A stretch of 64,000 bases of DNA, from the NCBI RefSeq assembly GCF_954871325.1, contig NC_088775.1:54537561-54601560 (forward strand), written 5' to 3'. A program made the position numbers and the translations under genes. Numbering within the stretch: position 1 is the first letter of the stretch; each line of letters starts with the position of its first letter. Of this stretch, positions 1 to 12,166 are shown piece after piece. Source of the stretch: Gordionus sp. m RMFG-2023 (Eukaryota; Nematomorpha; Gordioida; Chordodea; Parachordodidae). The notes under the pieces are model-generated. The model was given only the letters and a program-made list of their open reading frames with translations. It did no database searches and had not been told where the DNA came from.

Positions 1-2660
1 TGTTAAATAAATATTTCAGTGAAAGTGTACTATAGAAAAGTGACAATTGTCTATATCGTTATTTTTGAAATTTTTTGAGTTTTTTTAAAGTAAATGGGTA
101 AAAATATGTTTTATAATATTTCAGTGAAAGTGCACTATGGAAAAGTAACAATTGTCATAATCTATATTTTTGAACTTTTTTTAGATTTTTTAAAGTAAAT
201 GGGTAAAAATATGTTTTGTAAACATTAAATTAATATTTCAGTGAAAGTGTACTATGGAAAAGTGACAATTGTCATAATCGTTATTTTTAAACTTTTCTTA
301 GATTTTTTAAAGTAAATGGGTAAAAATATGTTTTGTAAACATATTAAATCAATATTTCATTCAAAGTGTACTATGGAAAAGTAACAATTGTCATAATCGT
401 TATTTTTAAACTTTTTTGAATTTTTTTAAAGTAAATGGGTAAAAATATGTTTAATAAACATGTTAAATTAATATTTCAGTGAAAGTTTACTATGGAAAAG
501 TGACAATTGTCATAATCGTTATTTTTGAACTTTTTTAAGTTTTTTAAAAGTAAATGGGTAAAAATATGTTTTGTAAATATGTTAAATTAATATTTCAGTG
601 AAAGGGTACTATGGAAAAGTGACAATTGTCATAATCGTTATTTTTGAACTTTTTTTAAAGTAAATGGGTAAAAATATGTTTTGTAAACATGTTAAATTAA
701 TATTTCAGTGAAAGTGTACTATAGAAAAGTGACAATTGCCATAATCGTTATTTTTGAACTTTTTTTAAAGCAAATAGATAAAAATATGTTTTGTAAATAT
801 GTTAAATGAATATTTCAGTGAAAGTGTACTATAGAAAAGTGACAATTATCATAATAGTTATTTTTGAACCTTTTTTAGATTTAAAGTAAATGGGTAAAAA
901 TATGTTTTGTTAACAAATTAAATTAAAGTGAAAGTGTACTATGGAAAAGTGACAATTGTCATAATCGTTAATTTTAAACTTTTCTTAGATTTTTTAAAGT
1001 AAATGGGTAAAAATATGTTTTGTAAACATATTAAATTAATATTTCAGTTAAAGTGTACTATGGAGAAGTATCAATTGTCATAATCGTTATTTTTAAACTT
1101 TTTTGAGTTTTTGTAAAGTAAATGGGTAAAAATATGTTTTGTAAACATATTAAATTAATATTTCAGTGAAAGTGCACTATGGAAAAGTGACAATTGTCAT
1201 AATCGTTATTTTTGAACTTTTTCTAGATTTTTTAAAGTAAATGGGTAAAAATATGTTTTATAAACATATTAAATTAAGATTTCAGTAAAAGTGTACTATG
1301 GAAAAGTGACAATTGTCATAATCGTTATTTTAAAACTTTTTTAAGTTTTTTTAAAGTAAATGGGTATAAATATGTTTTGTAAACATGTTAAATTAATATT
1401 TCAGTGACAGTGTACTATGGAAAAGTGACAATTGTCATAATCGTTATTTTTGAACTTTTTTAAGATCTTTTAAAGTAAATGGGTAAAAATATGTTTTGTA
1501 AACATGTTTAATTAATATTTCAGTTAAAGTGTACTATGGAAAAGTGACAATTGTCATAATCGTTATTTTTGAACTTTTTTAAGTTTTTCTAAAGTAAATG
1601 GGTAAAAATATGTTTTGTAAACATGTTAAATTAATATTTCAGTAAAAGTGTACTATGGAAAAGTGACAATTGTCATAATCGTTATTTTTGAACTTTTTTG
1701 AGTTTTTTTAAAGTAAATGGGTAAAAATTGGTTTTGTAAACATGTTAAATTAATATTTCAGTGAAAGTGCACTATGGAAAAGTGACAATTGTCATAATCG
1801 TTATTTTTGAACTTTTTCTAGATTTTTTAAAGTAAATGGGTAAAAATATGTTTTATAAACATATTAAATTAAGATTTCAGTAAAAGTGTACTATGGAAAA
1901 GTGACAATTGTCATAATCGTTATTTTAAAACTTTTTTAAGTTTTTTTAAAGTAAATGGGTATAAATATGTTTTGTAAACATGTTAAATTAATATTTCAGT
2001 GACAGTGTACTATGGAAAAGTGACAATTGTCATAATCGTTATTTTTGAACTTTTTTAAGATCTTTTAAAGTAAATGGGTAAAAATATGTTTTGTAAACAT
2101 GTTTAATTAAAATTTCAATGAAAGTATACTATGAAAATGTGACAATTTTCATAATCGTTATTTTTGAACTTTTTTAAGTTTTTTTAAAGTAAATTGGTAA
2201 AAATATGTTTTGTAAACATGTTAAATTATTATTTCGGTGAAAGTTTATTATAGAAAAGTGACAATTGTCATAATCGTTATTTTTGAACTTTTTTGAGTTT
2301 TTTTAAAGTTAATGGGTAAAAATATGTTTTGTAAACATGTTAAATTAATATTTCAGTTAAAGTGTATTATAGAAAAGTGGCAATTATCATAATCGTTATT
2401 TTTGAACTTTTTAAATTTTTTTAAAGTAAATAGGTAAAAATATGTTTTGTATACATGTAAAATTAATATTTCAGTGAAAGTGTACTATGGAAAAGTGACA
2501 ATCGTAGATTTTGAACTTTTTTGAGATTTTTTAAAGTAAATGGGTAAAAATATGTTTTGTAAACATGTTAAATTAATATTTCAGTGAAAGTGTATTCTAG
2601 AAAACTGACAATTGTCATACTCGTTAATTTTCAACTTTTTTTAAAGTAAATCGGTAAATA
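1..2660. repeat. Satellite array, period about 105-119 bp
   Basis: More than twenty head-to-tail monomers. Each has a conserved core GACAATTGTCATAATCG, which contains the 10-bp palindrome GACAATTGTC, followed by TTATTTTTGAAC and a T-rich stretch, then AAATGGGTAAAAATATG and a TTTCAGTGAAAGTGTACTATGG block. Core-to-core spacing read by eye is 105, 117, 119, 119, 119, 110, 110 and 110 bp at the left end. A block of three monomers near 1165-1500 recurs almost unchanged 595 bp later (5 x 119), so the array has higher-order structure. It runs off the left edge. The same core occurs in the arms of the transposon at 38988-48405. No coding capacity is seen. Confidence 0.95.
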
Positions 2661-3830
2661 GAATAGAAAAATTTGATTTTATTTTATCACTATGTGTTTT
2701 GGATAAAATATTGTTGATAACTAGCTTGGCTTGTACAAAATTGCAAACCATTTCGAAGGATATAGGGTTTGCAATAAATCAAATTCAATTGGCAAAAGAT
2801 TGCCTGATTAATATGAGAAGTATAATTTAAATTATTATCTTTTATTATTTTATAATCCTAAAATAGATAATAACACTGAATTTTTGGATGTCTTTTCAAA
2901 GGCCCAAGATTTTATGAAGAAGAGAAATTTACCTTTTGATTTTGAAAGTTCAAGACTTCAAACATTACAATCCAAAAAGGAGAGGTATATATATACTTTC
3001 ATCATTAAATATAATATTTTATTTTAGCTTTAAAATCAGTGTGTTTTATGCTGCACTTGATTTAATTATTATGCAGTTTAGTGAAAGATTTAACGATGAA
3101 TCGATAAAATTTTTGAGTCAAACATCATTTTTTACCCCAAAGGGAATGGCGGAAAAGGCAATTGTTAAAGATAATATCAAGGATATCTGTGAATTTTATC
3201 AATTAAATACAAGTCAAGTTTTTGAGGAAATGTTGATGTTTAGAAATATTTATAAAATGGCTAAAACGGGGGACGTAATTATTACTCGTGACCTAGAGGT
3301 TAAAGAAGATTTGTCAGATTCTGAGAATTGTAAATTTATTTAATTAAAATATTTTTACTAATACATTATTTAGCTTCTTCTGATGATGATAATAATTTTG
3401 AGATGAATGATTAAGACTGGAGAAACTATTCATTTATTTTACCTTATCGTCTGCTTATAAATTTTTCTGCTTTCCCAAATTTAACAATTTTATATAAATA
3501 TTTATTAACTCATCATGTACTGCCGAAAGGGTCATGAGTAAAATTAAACTAATTAAAACAAGACTTCGTAGTGTCATGAAAGATCCATTTTCTTAATAAT
3601 TTAACCATTTTATCAATGGAAAATAATTTATTTAAACAATTAAATATTGATGAAATTATAAATTCTTTTGCTTTCTCTTCCCCTAATTTATCTAAATTAT
3701 TAATTTAAAAATAATATTTTTAAAGCATATATTTTTTTTACATTATATTTATATTATAATAAATATTGATGCAATAAAAATTATTTTTGAAATTTATTGG
3801 TGTCAAAAAATAATTTACAATGGGGGGGGG
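2661..3830 (+). mobile_element. hAT transposon relic
   Basis: Decayed plus-strand hAT transposase of the TTF/ZMYM1-like group. Around 2670-2830 the translation reads like the central hAT region (VLDKILLITSLA...AINQIQLAKDCLIN). The open stretch 2936-3343 continues with FKISVFYAALDLIIMQFSERFND, matching the family's segment before the dimerisation domain. Near 3520-3590 a CTAERVMSKIKLIKTRLRS-like stretch recalls the hAT C-terminal dimerisation motif. The N-terminal half and both ends are missing; the satellite abuts on the left and a poly-G tract on the right. Stops and frame changes separate the pieces, so it is a dead copy. Family assignment is by motif only. Confidence 0.6.
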
Positions 3831-3983
3831 GGTACTTTAGGGGGGTATTCTGCTTCTATCCCTCAAAAAGTATAAGGGATAAGGGATAAGGAATTAAGAC
3901 AGGTAAGATTATGTTTAATAGGGACCATAAGGTGGAAGAATAATCTTAATAATTATAAGAGGATACAAACAGAATTATCTATA

Positions 3984-4811
3984 GTGGATGATTGTGTTAT
4001 TAGAATAAATAGGGCAGTAATTCCTAAAAAATTAAGAAATAAGTTGTCAATAGTTTTACATGCCGGGCATCAAGGCATTGAAAGAATGAAACAATGGGCT
4101 AGAGAATATATATGGTGGCCGGGTATGAATGAGGAAATTGAATATATTACAAAAAAATGTGTGCCTTGTAATACTTTTGCCAACATGCCAAATATTTGGC
4201 CAAACAAGTCGACCGTGGGAACGAATACACGTCGATTTTTTGATTTAAATAAAAAATCATATTTTTTAGTAGTAGACTCATATTCAAAATGGATTGAATA
4301 TGAGGAGGTACATGGTTTAACTACTAATATTGTAATTAAAAAATTACAAAATTTATGGGCAAAATTCGGGATTCCCGAAGTCATTGTTTCTGATGGCGGT
4401 CCAGCTTTCATTAGCGAGGGTTTTAAACAATTTTGTGCTAACACACAAACCCAACATATTTTGGCACCACCCTATCATCCTAGTTCTAATGGACAAGCTG
4501 AAAGAATGGTGGCTATTGTTAAGGGTTGGTTAAAGAAAGCCAAATATGAAAGGGGTGAAGTGTGGATTGCACAATTATATTATAATAATTCGAAAATCAG
4601 TGGAGGTTTTACTCCAACTGAAAGATTTTTGGGAAGAAGGACGAAAGTATTATTAGATCTTATAAAACCAAAATGTGATATAGAGGTTTTATCAAATAAG
4701 ACCAATAGTCCATTATATCATGTGGGTCAAATAGTATGGGCTAGATGTTATAACAATAAGGATAAATTATGGGAAAGAGGGATAGTAATGGAAAATTTAC
4801 GAAAAAAATAA
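3984..4811 (+). pseudogene. Gypsy integrase region (fossil)
   Basis: Part of the truncated gypsy element around it. The translation carries, in order, the H2C2 zinc-binding region (HAGHQGIERMK...CVPC), the integrase core with VVDSYSKW and SDGGPAF, the [13 protein letters not shown] motif, and a C-terminal region with LYHVGQIVWARC. This is the order of domains expected for a Ty3/gypsy integrase. The region reads open over about 275 codons. The element as a whole cannot be active because most of pol and gag are missing. Confidence 0.85.
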
Positions 4812-4933
4812 ATCGTATAGGATTTGAAAATGGGACTGAGGGTATTCGTCACCATGATCAAATGAAAATTAGAATAGAATAATTTATACATAGAGCTGGG
4901 AGGGGGAAGGTATATATATTTATTTTTGCATTT

Positions 4934-5488
4934 TTGAAAGATTTGATGGCAAAGGTTTCATACTTGCATTTTAAGACACACATCATGAAGAATGTAATAT
5001 TACCCATGAATTATTATCCGTTATCGATGAAGTGGGAGGATAGATGGAGACAACAAATGAAAGGAAACACGAGGATAACGTGGGAGAAATTGCTGGAAGA
5101 TGAAAGAGAAGAAGAATGTATGTTGTCGAACAGATGTGATATAAGACGGACGCGTCAATGTTTTCGTTGTAGAAGGTGGGGACATGTAAAGATTCAGTGT
5201 CAAGGAAAGAGATTCAGGAATAGAAAGAAAAGAATACCAGGATGTAAAATAGATTCTAGAAAGTTTCAATTTGAAAAGTATCCTTTAGGTGTCAAGGATA
5301 GATGTAAAGAAATTGTCAATAAGGTGAATATAAGATCAGAGAAAGGAACATTAGCTATGACTAAAGATAAAGATATACGGATACAGAAGGAAGAAGAGGA
5401 ATTATTGGGTGAAATGAGAGGTGAATGGGAGATGGGGTATATCATGAGTCATTTAGAAGAAATGACATTGTTGGAAGAAGAAGATTGA
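4934..5488 (+). pseudogene. Zinc-knuckle segment after integrase
   Basis: Open stretch of about 184 codons, basic in its first two thirds and acidic at the end. It contains one CCHC zinc knuckle (CFRCRRWGHVKIQC), a nucleic-acid binding motif typical of gag nucleocapsid. It lies downstream of the integrase and upstream of the purine tract and candidate LTR, which is an unusual place for a zinc knuckle in a gypsy element. Either this family has a third gene there, or the segment comes from a rearranged or second copy. The element at 15726-23264 carries similar knuckles in the usual upstream place (18795-18977). Confidence 0.55.
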
Positions 5489-5522
5489 AGATTATATACA
5501 CTAAGCCTTAATAGGGTGGACG

Positions 5523-5654
5523 TGTTGTAATATTTTAAATGATTATTTATAATTGTATTAAAATGATAAAATTAATTATTATAATATATATATATTATGA
5601 ACCTGTTGTTAGCCATGTATTTTGTTGATTTTTGTGAAAAGAAATACAGTGGCA
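5523..5654 (+). repeat. Candidate LTR of the gypsy fragment
   Basis: Begins TGTTGTAATA after a purine-rich run (TAGGGTGGACG), the usual boundary between polypurine tract and 3' LTR. The same arrangement precedes the LTRs at 22827 and 47096. It ends near AAATACAG, and the next bases TGGCAACAAAGG resemble a primer-binding site, so it could also be the 5' LTR of a further truncated copy. No second copy of this LTR was found in the window, so the extent is tentative. 5655-5960 is AT-rich with no feature recognised. Confidence 0.4.
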
Positions 5655-5959
5655 ACAAAGGAAAAGGATTTTTATTCATTAATTGGTTTTTGTAAGAAGA
5701 AGATTTTACGATTGGAAAAATTATTGAAGATACGAGAAAAATATTTAATCAATAAAGAGACCAAGAAATTATATAATTAATGGAAATTCTTAAATTATAA
5801 AATAGATCAAGAAAATATTTAGTTAACAAAGAATATACCAAGAAAACATTTAATTAATAAAGGTAAGGAGATTTTCAATTTAATTTACTTTCAATTTAAT
5901 TTTAATTTTCATATTAATTAACTATCATTTAATTTTTATATTAATTAACTTTCTTATTA

Positions 5960-7838
5960 CCGTCGTTATTGAGATATTTATATCCTGGCATGACATATTA
6001 TAAATTTGTTTAACCATTAGCTCGGCCTCTAATGTTGTTTAAGCAATCCGATTTCTCTCCTTTTTCCAGGCAGTCCTCATCAGGCTAAAAATGCGCTCGG
6101 ATGAGGCATTCCAAGCATGGGGATTTATTATTATTAAGAAAAAATTCTACCCATTTCTCCTCAGCTTTTAGAAAATCTAACTTTAAGTATTCTGGCGAAT
6201 CATAAGAAATAGAGAGAATTACAATCTCCTCAAACAAGAGATCAATGTCTTTCGGTATTTTCAATATATTTTTTAAATTACAAAAACCTCAATTGATGGT
6301 TTCTGTTCCAAAGTCATAATATTTATACATTTGTAAATAAAGTCATTATAATCAAATTTTGATTGTAAATATTCTAAAATTATCTTAATAAAAATATCTG
6401 CCTCATTTAAAAATGTATTAATTAGAGTATTATTTGAACATTTTAATATAATATTTTTAGCAATATAGCGCCATAATATTTATTATCAATTTTTAACTGT
6501 AGAGATGAACAGAGCTGCATGATTTTGTGAACCTTTATTAATAAAGAATATTCTGATTGCAACAGAATATTAACTGCATGAAGTAGATTTCCTACATGTG
6601 AAACTCATCCCAAATATGCTTCTGCCATTTCATACTCGAAAAATTTTTCAAAATTTTTGGACAGCTTTTAAAATCTTTATTTAAGAAGTATTTTTTTAAG
6701 GGTTTGTAAAATTTCAAAATTCTATCTATGGCAGGTATTAATGATAACCACCTGATAGGTACATATCGCAACAACTCACACCATTTCAAGTCAGACCACT
6801 TCACCAACTCTTTTAATTCATTAACTCTTTTAGTTGATGAACTAAATTCATTAAAACATTTCATCACAATTATTTTGACATCTACAGATAGTACATTCAT
6901 TGCCTTCTTGTAAGAATTATGTAGTATATGGCATATACAGCCAATTGGTATTAATTCATTATTGTTCTGCCTCAATTCGGTAAATACACTTTGGTTTTTG
7001 CCAAAATTTACAGAGGCATTATCAGTGCAAAAAGCGGACATGCAAATCATTGATAACTCTGAATCAGCTATATTTACCATTATGTGGTTAGCTACATCGT
7101 TGGATTTTTCACTATCCGAGGAAAAAAATTTTAACAGTTTTATTGAAATGTTCTTATTCTTATTGAAATAGTGAAGGATCAAGGGAAATGTTTTAATATT
7201 CCCTTATTAGATGCATCTGCTAGAATTGCATATGGATGCCCATCTTTCAAATCGTCTAGAATTGAATTCTAGGATTCAAGTATTAAAACACTCGTAATAG
7301 CCTTGCTTTGTTCTACCACAAGTAAGATTTGCACTTATATTGGAGTCGTTAAATATCATGGGAAAGATTCGACCCACATTGTGATGATATAGCTTGTGAG
7401 TGTTGAACTACATGTTAGTTGTATACGATTTCCGCAACTGTAGTTGCATATGTATTATTTATTATTTTTGGAGAATATTTTTGTATTGCAATCGATGTTG
7501 ATACATTCCCCTGTACTGCCTTATATGAATGAAATGATGTTGATTTATTATTGGATAAAAATAAAACAGGATATAAAGAAATTTATAAACTGGACATGTT
7601 TTTCAAATATTTAAAATTTATTTTAAAAATATAAAATCAATTACTGTCTCTCAAAATTATTATTTATATTTTAAAAACGTTAAAATACTAAAAAAAAATT
7701 GCGGGAGAAATTAAAAAATTGCGGTAGATTTTTACGGGATATTTCCCATTGCAGTAGTTTTGCGGGAGAGAGATGTCTGCGTGTAAACTAAAAAATTGCG
7801 GGAGTCTCCAGCTGATGGGGGGAGATATGGCAACCCTG
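5960..7838 (-). mobile_element. hAT transposon, minus strand
   Basis: Minus-strand hAT transposase. 7182-6592 encodes an uninterrupted 196-codon piece with CTDNASVNFG and PIGCICHILHN, which match the conserved central core of a vertebrate- and insect-type hAT group, followed by WLSLIPAIDRILKFYKPLKKYF. Between about 6160 and 5970 (minus) a NASSERIFSLMRTAWKKERN stretch is the C-terminal dimerisation region. The right end TGGCAACCCTG at 7828-7838 looks like a hAT terminal repeat (CAGGGTTGCCA reading inward), with a GCGGGAG motif repeated at 7698-7805. A matching left end and duplication were not found, so the left boundary is approximate. Broken copy. Confidence 0.7.
6592..7182 (-). pseudogene. 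hAT transposase central fragment
   Basis: Open 196-codon stretch within the hAT element at 5960-7838. CTDNASVNFG is the hAT segment around a catalytic Asp, and IGCICHILHN is the conserved C..H region that follows it. The family's full proteins are around 500-700 residues, so only the middle is open here. The N-terminal zinc finger is not recognisable upstream, and the C-terminal dimerisation part lies further along in other frames. Confidence 0.7.
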
Positions 7839-7941
7839 ACCTACAATCTTATCTTTAGCTTAGAATATCATATTTATTTTTATAAAAATAATTGAATTAG
7901 TAATTACCATAAGTTAAATTTGAACTATGAATTTAGAACTC

Positions 7942-8108
7942 TGTAATATAAATGTAATTGTAAATTGAATTTAAATTGAATATTAACTTTTCGTTTGTAA
8001 ATTACATAACCTGAAGGATTGAATTCATTATATATATATACGTGATATTTTGTATTAAGGATACTTTTACTTACTTTACTTATTTTACTTATTTAATAAA
8101 ACACATCA
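7942..8108 (+). repeat. 5' LTR of gypsy element
   Basis: 167 bp, starting TGTAATATAAATG and ending AATAAAACACATCA. It matches the 3' LTR base for base apart from one 5-bp expansion and one substitution. It is preceded by the target duplication AACTC. An AATAAA poly(A) signal lies near its end. Confidence 0.95.
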
Positions 8109-8205
8109 TTGGCGACGATTTTTAGAGAAGATTTACTTGATTTATTAAATTTAAAGTAAAAGTAAAAGACTCAATGGAAGTAGCTCCTATTAAAGTTGAA
8201 GATTA

Positions 8206-9264
8206 ATGGAAGTAGTTCCTATTAAAGTTAAAGACTCAATGGAAGTAGTTCCTATTAAATTTCATATTCCAGAATTCGTCAAAGAAAAAGTAAATATTCA
8301 GGACTACTTATTTAACTTGGAGTTAATTTATAAAGTAAGAAATATTATAGATTTAAATACAAAAAAAGACCTGCTTTTAGCCTATCGGAACAGACAATCT
8401 TATCAAAATTAAGAACTTTCACTTTCCAATAAATTTAGAGTTGATAAATTATGATACTTTAATAAAAAGCTTAAATTTGATGTTCAAGGATAGTTCGAGC
8501 ATTTTCGTAAATAGGAAAAATTTTTTTACGTTAAAAAGATGCAGTGAGACGATTATTGACTTTTCAATTAGGGTTAAAACTGTCTGTTCTCTTTGTAATT
8601 TTAAACCGCCTTTTGATGAACTTTTAAGAGATATATTTATCCTAGGAATAGGCTTACCTGAGTTGGACAAAGAACTTCGGTCAAAGTATATCGAAGGCAA
8701 TATTACTTTTGAAGAGACCGTGCGTTTAGCGATCGCGCTGTCTTCGTTGCAAAATGAAACCCAGACTGAAGTTAATAAAATAAGCCAACACAGGGTTCGA
8801 AAAATAATTATTTTAGAAATAATAATTATACAAACGTCAATAGATTCAATAATAATAAACACTTTAGTAACAATTATATTCCTAATAATAATTATAGACC
8901 TAGTATCAAACCTAACTCTATTCAAAAGAAAGTGATATGTTTTCGTTGCGGTAAGGCAAACCACATAGCGAAAGATTGTAGAACCCATGCCATACAAATG
9001 ATTCTGCCACGGACACCTCGCCTGTCATTTTCAAATAAAGCGAACATCGATGCGAAGATAAATAGGTTGCAGCTAGCTATGGAGTTTGATACCGGCGCCG
9101 CGTGTAGTGTGATTGATGAGGTCACCTGGAATCGTATTGGCAGACCACAGCTATCACCGGCTTATAAATTAGTGGGATATAATCATATCCAAATCGAAGT
9201 ACTAGGTAAATGTACCGTAGAAGTCAAAGTAAAAAATATTTCGAATTTTTACTTATTTGGGTAG
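8206..9264 (+). pseudogene. Gypsy gag and protease region (fossil)
   Basis: Part of the element at 7942-13766. The first part resembles a gag capsid region (IPEFVKEKVNIQDYLFNLEL...). It is followed by a CCHC zinc knuckle (CFRCGKANHIAKDC) and an aspartic protease signature (EFDTGAACSVI). This is the usual gypsy order. The region is spread over more than one reading frame and is treated as a fossil. Confidence 0.85.
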
Positions 9265-12050
9265 TTAAAGGGGAGAATTCCCTTATTTTTGGGATGCCTT
9301 TCATTAGAGAATTTGATATAAAACTACCGGAAGAAGTTCGTATTAATAAAATAAATATGAATGTTCCCTCTTTTAATACGATTGCTTCAAAATTCCCTCA
9401 AGTTTTTAAAAAAAAATTAGGTGAAATCAAACTGAAAAAGGCTGTCATCCGAATAGAACCGAACATATTACCGATTGCATTACCAGCAAGAAGAGTTCCT
9501 TTTCCGTTGCGTCGAACCATTGAAGCTGAGTTGGACAGACTTTTAGACGAAGGCGTTATCGAGAAGGTGGATCCAACAATAACTCCAATCACTTGGGCTA
9601 CGCCAACGGTTAATATCTTAAAGAAATCCGGTGCCGTACGGATATGCGGAGATTTTCGTTTAACAATCAACAAATATCTAGCGATCGATAACGATTTACT
9701 ACCAACTTTCGTCGACCTAACAAATAAAATCGCGGGTGGTAAAATATTTTCAACAATAGATTTAAGTGATGCATTTTTACAATTCGGAGTTAGTCCAGAA
9801 TGTAGGGACCTTTTAATAGTTTCAACACATGTCGGTTATTACCGATACCAAAGAATTCCATTTGGTTTGACTAGCGCTCCGATAATATTCCAACGCTTTA
9901 TGAAAAACCTATTAAAGGGAATTCCTATGGTTAGTGTATTTTTATACGACATAATTATTGCAGGTGAGAATAATTCCGATCACATAGTTAATTTGGAAGA
10001 AGTATTAAGAAGATTTGAGAAGGCTGGACTGACCACGACGACTGATAAAATTAAAATGGGAGAAAAGTCTGTCACTCATTTAGGTCATGTTATTGACAGT
10101 TTCGGAATTCACCCTACAGAAGATAAGATTAGCGCTATAAAAAATTTTAAAACACCTTCCAATGTTAAAAAACTACGTTCATTTCTTGGAATAGTGAATT
10201 ATCATGAGGCATTTATTAAAAATTTGCATTCTATTTGTGCGCCTTTACACCGACCGAGTAAAAATGTTGGTTGGTTTTGGTCAGCTAAAGAAAATGAAAT
10301 ATTTACTAAAGTTAAAAAAATATATTGTCAAAAGAAGATACAATAATTCCTTATTCAGCCGATATCCCTGTCGTGATTTCTTGTGACGCTTCCGAAGATG
10401 GTCTAGGAGCTGTTATTGCACACCGATTTCTTACTGGCCAGGAGAAACCGATTGCTTACGCATCGAGGACACTTTCGGCGACTGAGAAGAATTATGCCAC
10501 AATTGTGCGGGAGGCTTCGGCAATCATGTTCGCTATTGAGAAGTTTCATCAATATATTTTTGGAAGACATTTTATCTTGGTTACTGATCATAAACCATTA
10601 CAATATATTTTAGGTGATAAAAGAGATCTTAACAAAATAACAAATAACCGTTTAATACGGTGGGCAACGAAACTATTAAATTATGATTATGATATAATAT
10701 AGACCAGGTAATCATAACAAATGTGCCGATGCTCTGTCCCGTTTGGGGGTAGAGAAAGCAAAAACCAATGATGTTACAAAAAAATTCGAAGAAGAAATCA
10801 GGGGATTAAAAATTAATTTAATAGAAGATTTATCTTTCACTCGCAGTAAAGTCGTAAGTGAAACGAGCAATGATATAAACCTAAAAGAGATTATTAATTA
10901 ATAAAAAATCATTGGTATATTGATAATATAAATAATTATTCGGAGATTGTAAAAAAATATATTTCGATTAAAGATAATATTTCGTTCGAAGAAGGATTAT
11001 TATTTTATAATGATAGAATTATTATTCCAGATATTTTAAAAATGGAGGTTTTATATGTGATTCATCGAGGACATCCTGGGATAGTAGGGATGAAATCATT
11101 GTGTAGATATTACGTTTTTTGGACAAATCTCGATACTGATGTTGAAGACTTTGTTAAATGTTGTAAGAGTTGTCAAGAAGGAAGGCCGGGAGCTAAAGAA
11201 GTGCCATTATACAATTGGAACATTCCTACCCGACCTTGGGAACGATTACACATTGATTTGACAGGCCCCGTATCTGGAAAATATTGGTTAATTTGCGTAG
11301 ACGCTTTTACCAAATGGGTTGAAGTTGCAATTTTAACACATATTAATTCGGCGAGTGTAATAAATAATCTGCGTAATTATTTCACCTCGCTACATTGTCT
11401 CAGATAACGATACTCAGTTTACTGGATCTGAATTCAAAACGTTTCTTTTTAAAAACAATATAAAACATTTTAGATCGGCCCCTTATAGCCCCAAATCGAA
11501 TGTTTTGGCTGAACGATATATACGGACGATAAAGACGCGTTTCTATGCTGGAAGGAGATGTGGGACTCCGGACCAGTTAAATTTAGCGAATGTTTTAATT
11601 ACTCACCGTAATACTCCCAATGCAACTACTGGTAAATCCCCTGCCGAGATGATGTTTGGAAGGTCGCTTAGGACGACATTAGATCAGTGGAAATTATCAA
11701 CGAGAGAAAGGACGGAAAACGCTCTATGGAAACAAAAGTACTACAAAGATAGAAGTGTTGAACCTCGGGAGTTTGAAGAGCAGCAAAAAGTTTGGATAGC
11801 AAACGAAAGGACAGCAGGGTGGCATGAAGGAAAAGTGTTACAACGAAAAAGCGCAATATTGTACGATGTGGAATCAGAGGGGATCGTTAAAAACAAGCAT
11901 GCAGATCAATTGAGGGATGCACATACACAAGAGAAGGAAATACCCCTTACGTTAACCGAAGAAGTGGAAAAGGCAGAACATGAGAATACAACTCTTGAAA
12001 AAAGAGTTTCGAAACCCCCACTACGTTATCACGATGAATTCAATTTATAG
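9210..12050 (+). pseudogene. Gypsy pol region (fossil)
   Basis: Part of the element at 7942-13766. Recognisable parts in order are: reverse transcriptase (about 9400-10150, with RICGDFRLTIN, FSTIDLSDAFLQ and IPFGLTSAP), RNase H (about 10320-10700, VISCDASEDGLGAVIAH and LVTDHKPLQYI), the integrase zinc-binding region (11040-11200, HRGHPGIVGMKS...CKSC), the integrase core (to about 11650), and a C-terminal module ending just before the purine tract. RNase H lies between reverse transcriptase and integrase, as in Ty3/gypsy and not copia. The frame is broken several times. Confidence 0.9.
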
Positions 12051-12166
12051 TGGGGAGAACTGTAATATAAATGTAATTGTAAATTGAATTTAAATTGAAT
12101 ATAATATTAACTTTTCGTTTGTAAATTACATAACCTGAAGGATTGAATTCATTATATATATATACG

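Larger units (their letters stand above)
3850..5522 (+). mobile_element. Ty3/gypsy fragment, 3' part
   Basis: Fossil of a Ty3/gypsy LTR element, plus strand. It retains the integrase end of pol and a downstream zinc-knuckle segment, and ends in a purine-rich tract (about 5511-5522) directly before a TG-starting candidate LTR. Protease, reverse transcriptase and RNase H are absent, so it is 5'-truncated. Its integrase is close to that of the minus-strand fragment at 28369-30120 and recognisably related to that of the element at 15726-23264 (shared [16 protein letters not shown] and PPYHPSSN motifs), so these appear to be one family. Confidence 0.8.

Noticed and set aside
1-2660. Regularly spaced repeats resembling a CRISPR array
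   Set aside because: Whole monomers are conserved with no variable spacers, and the genome is eukaryotic.
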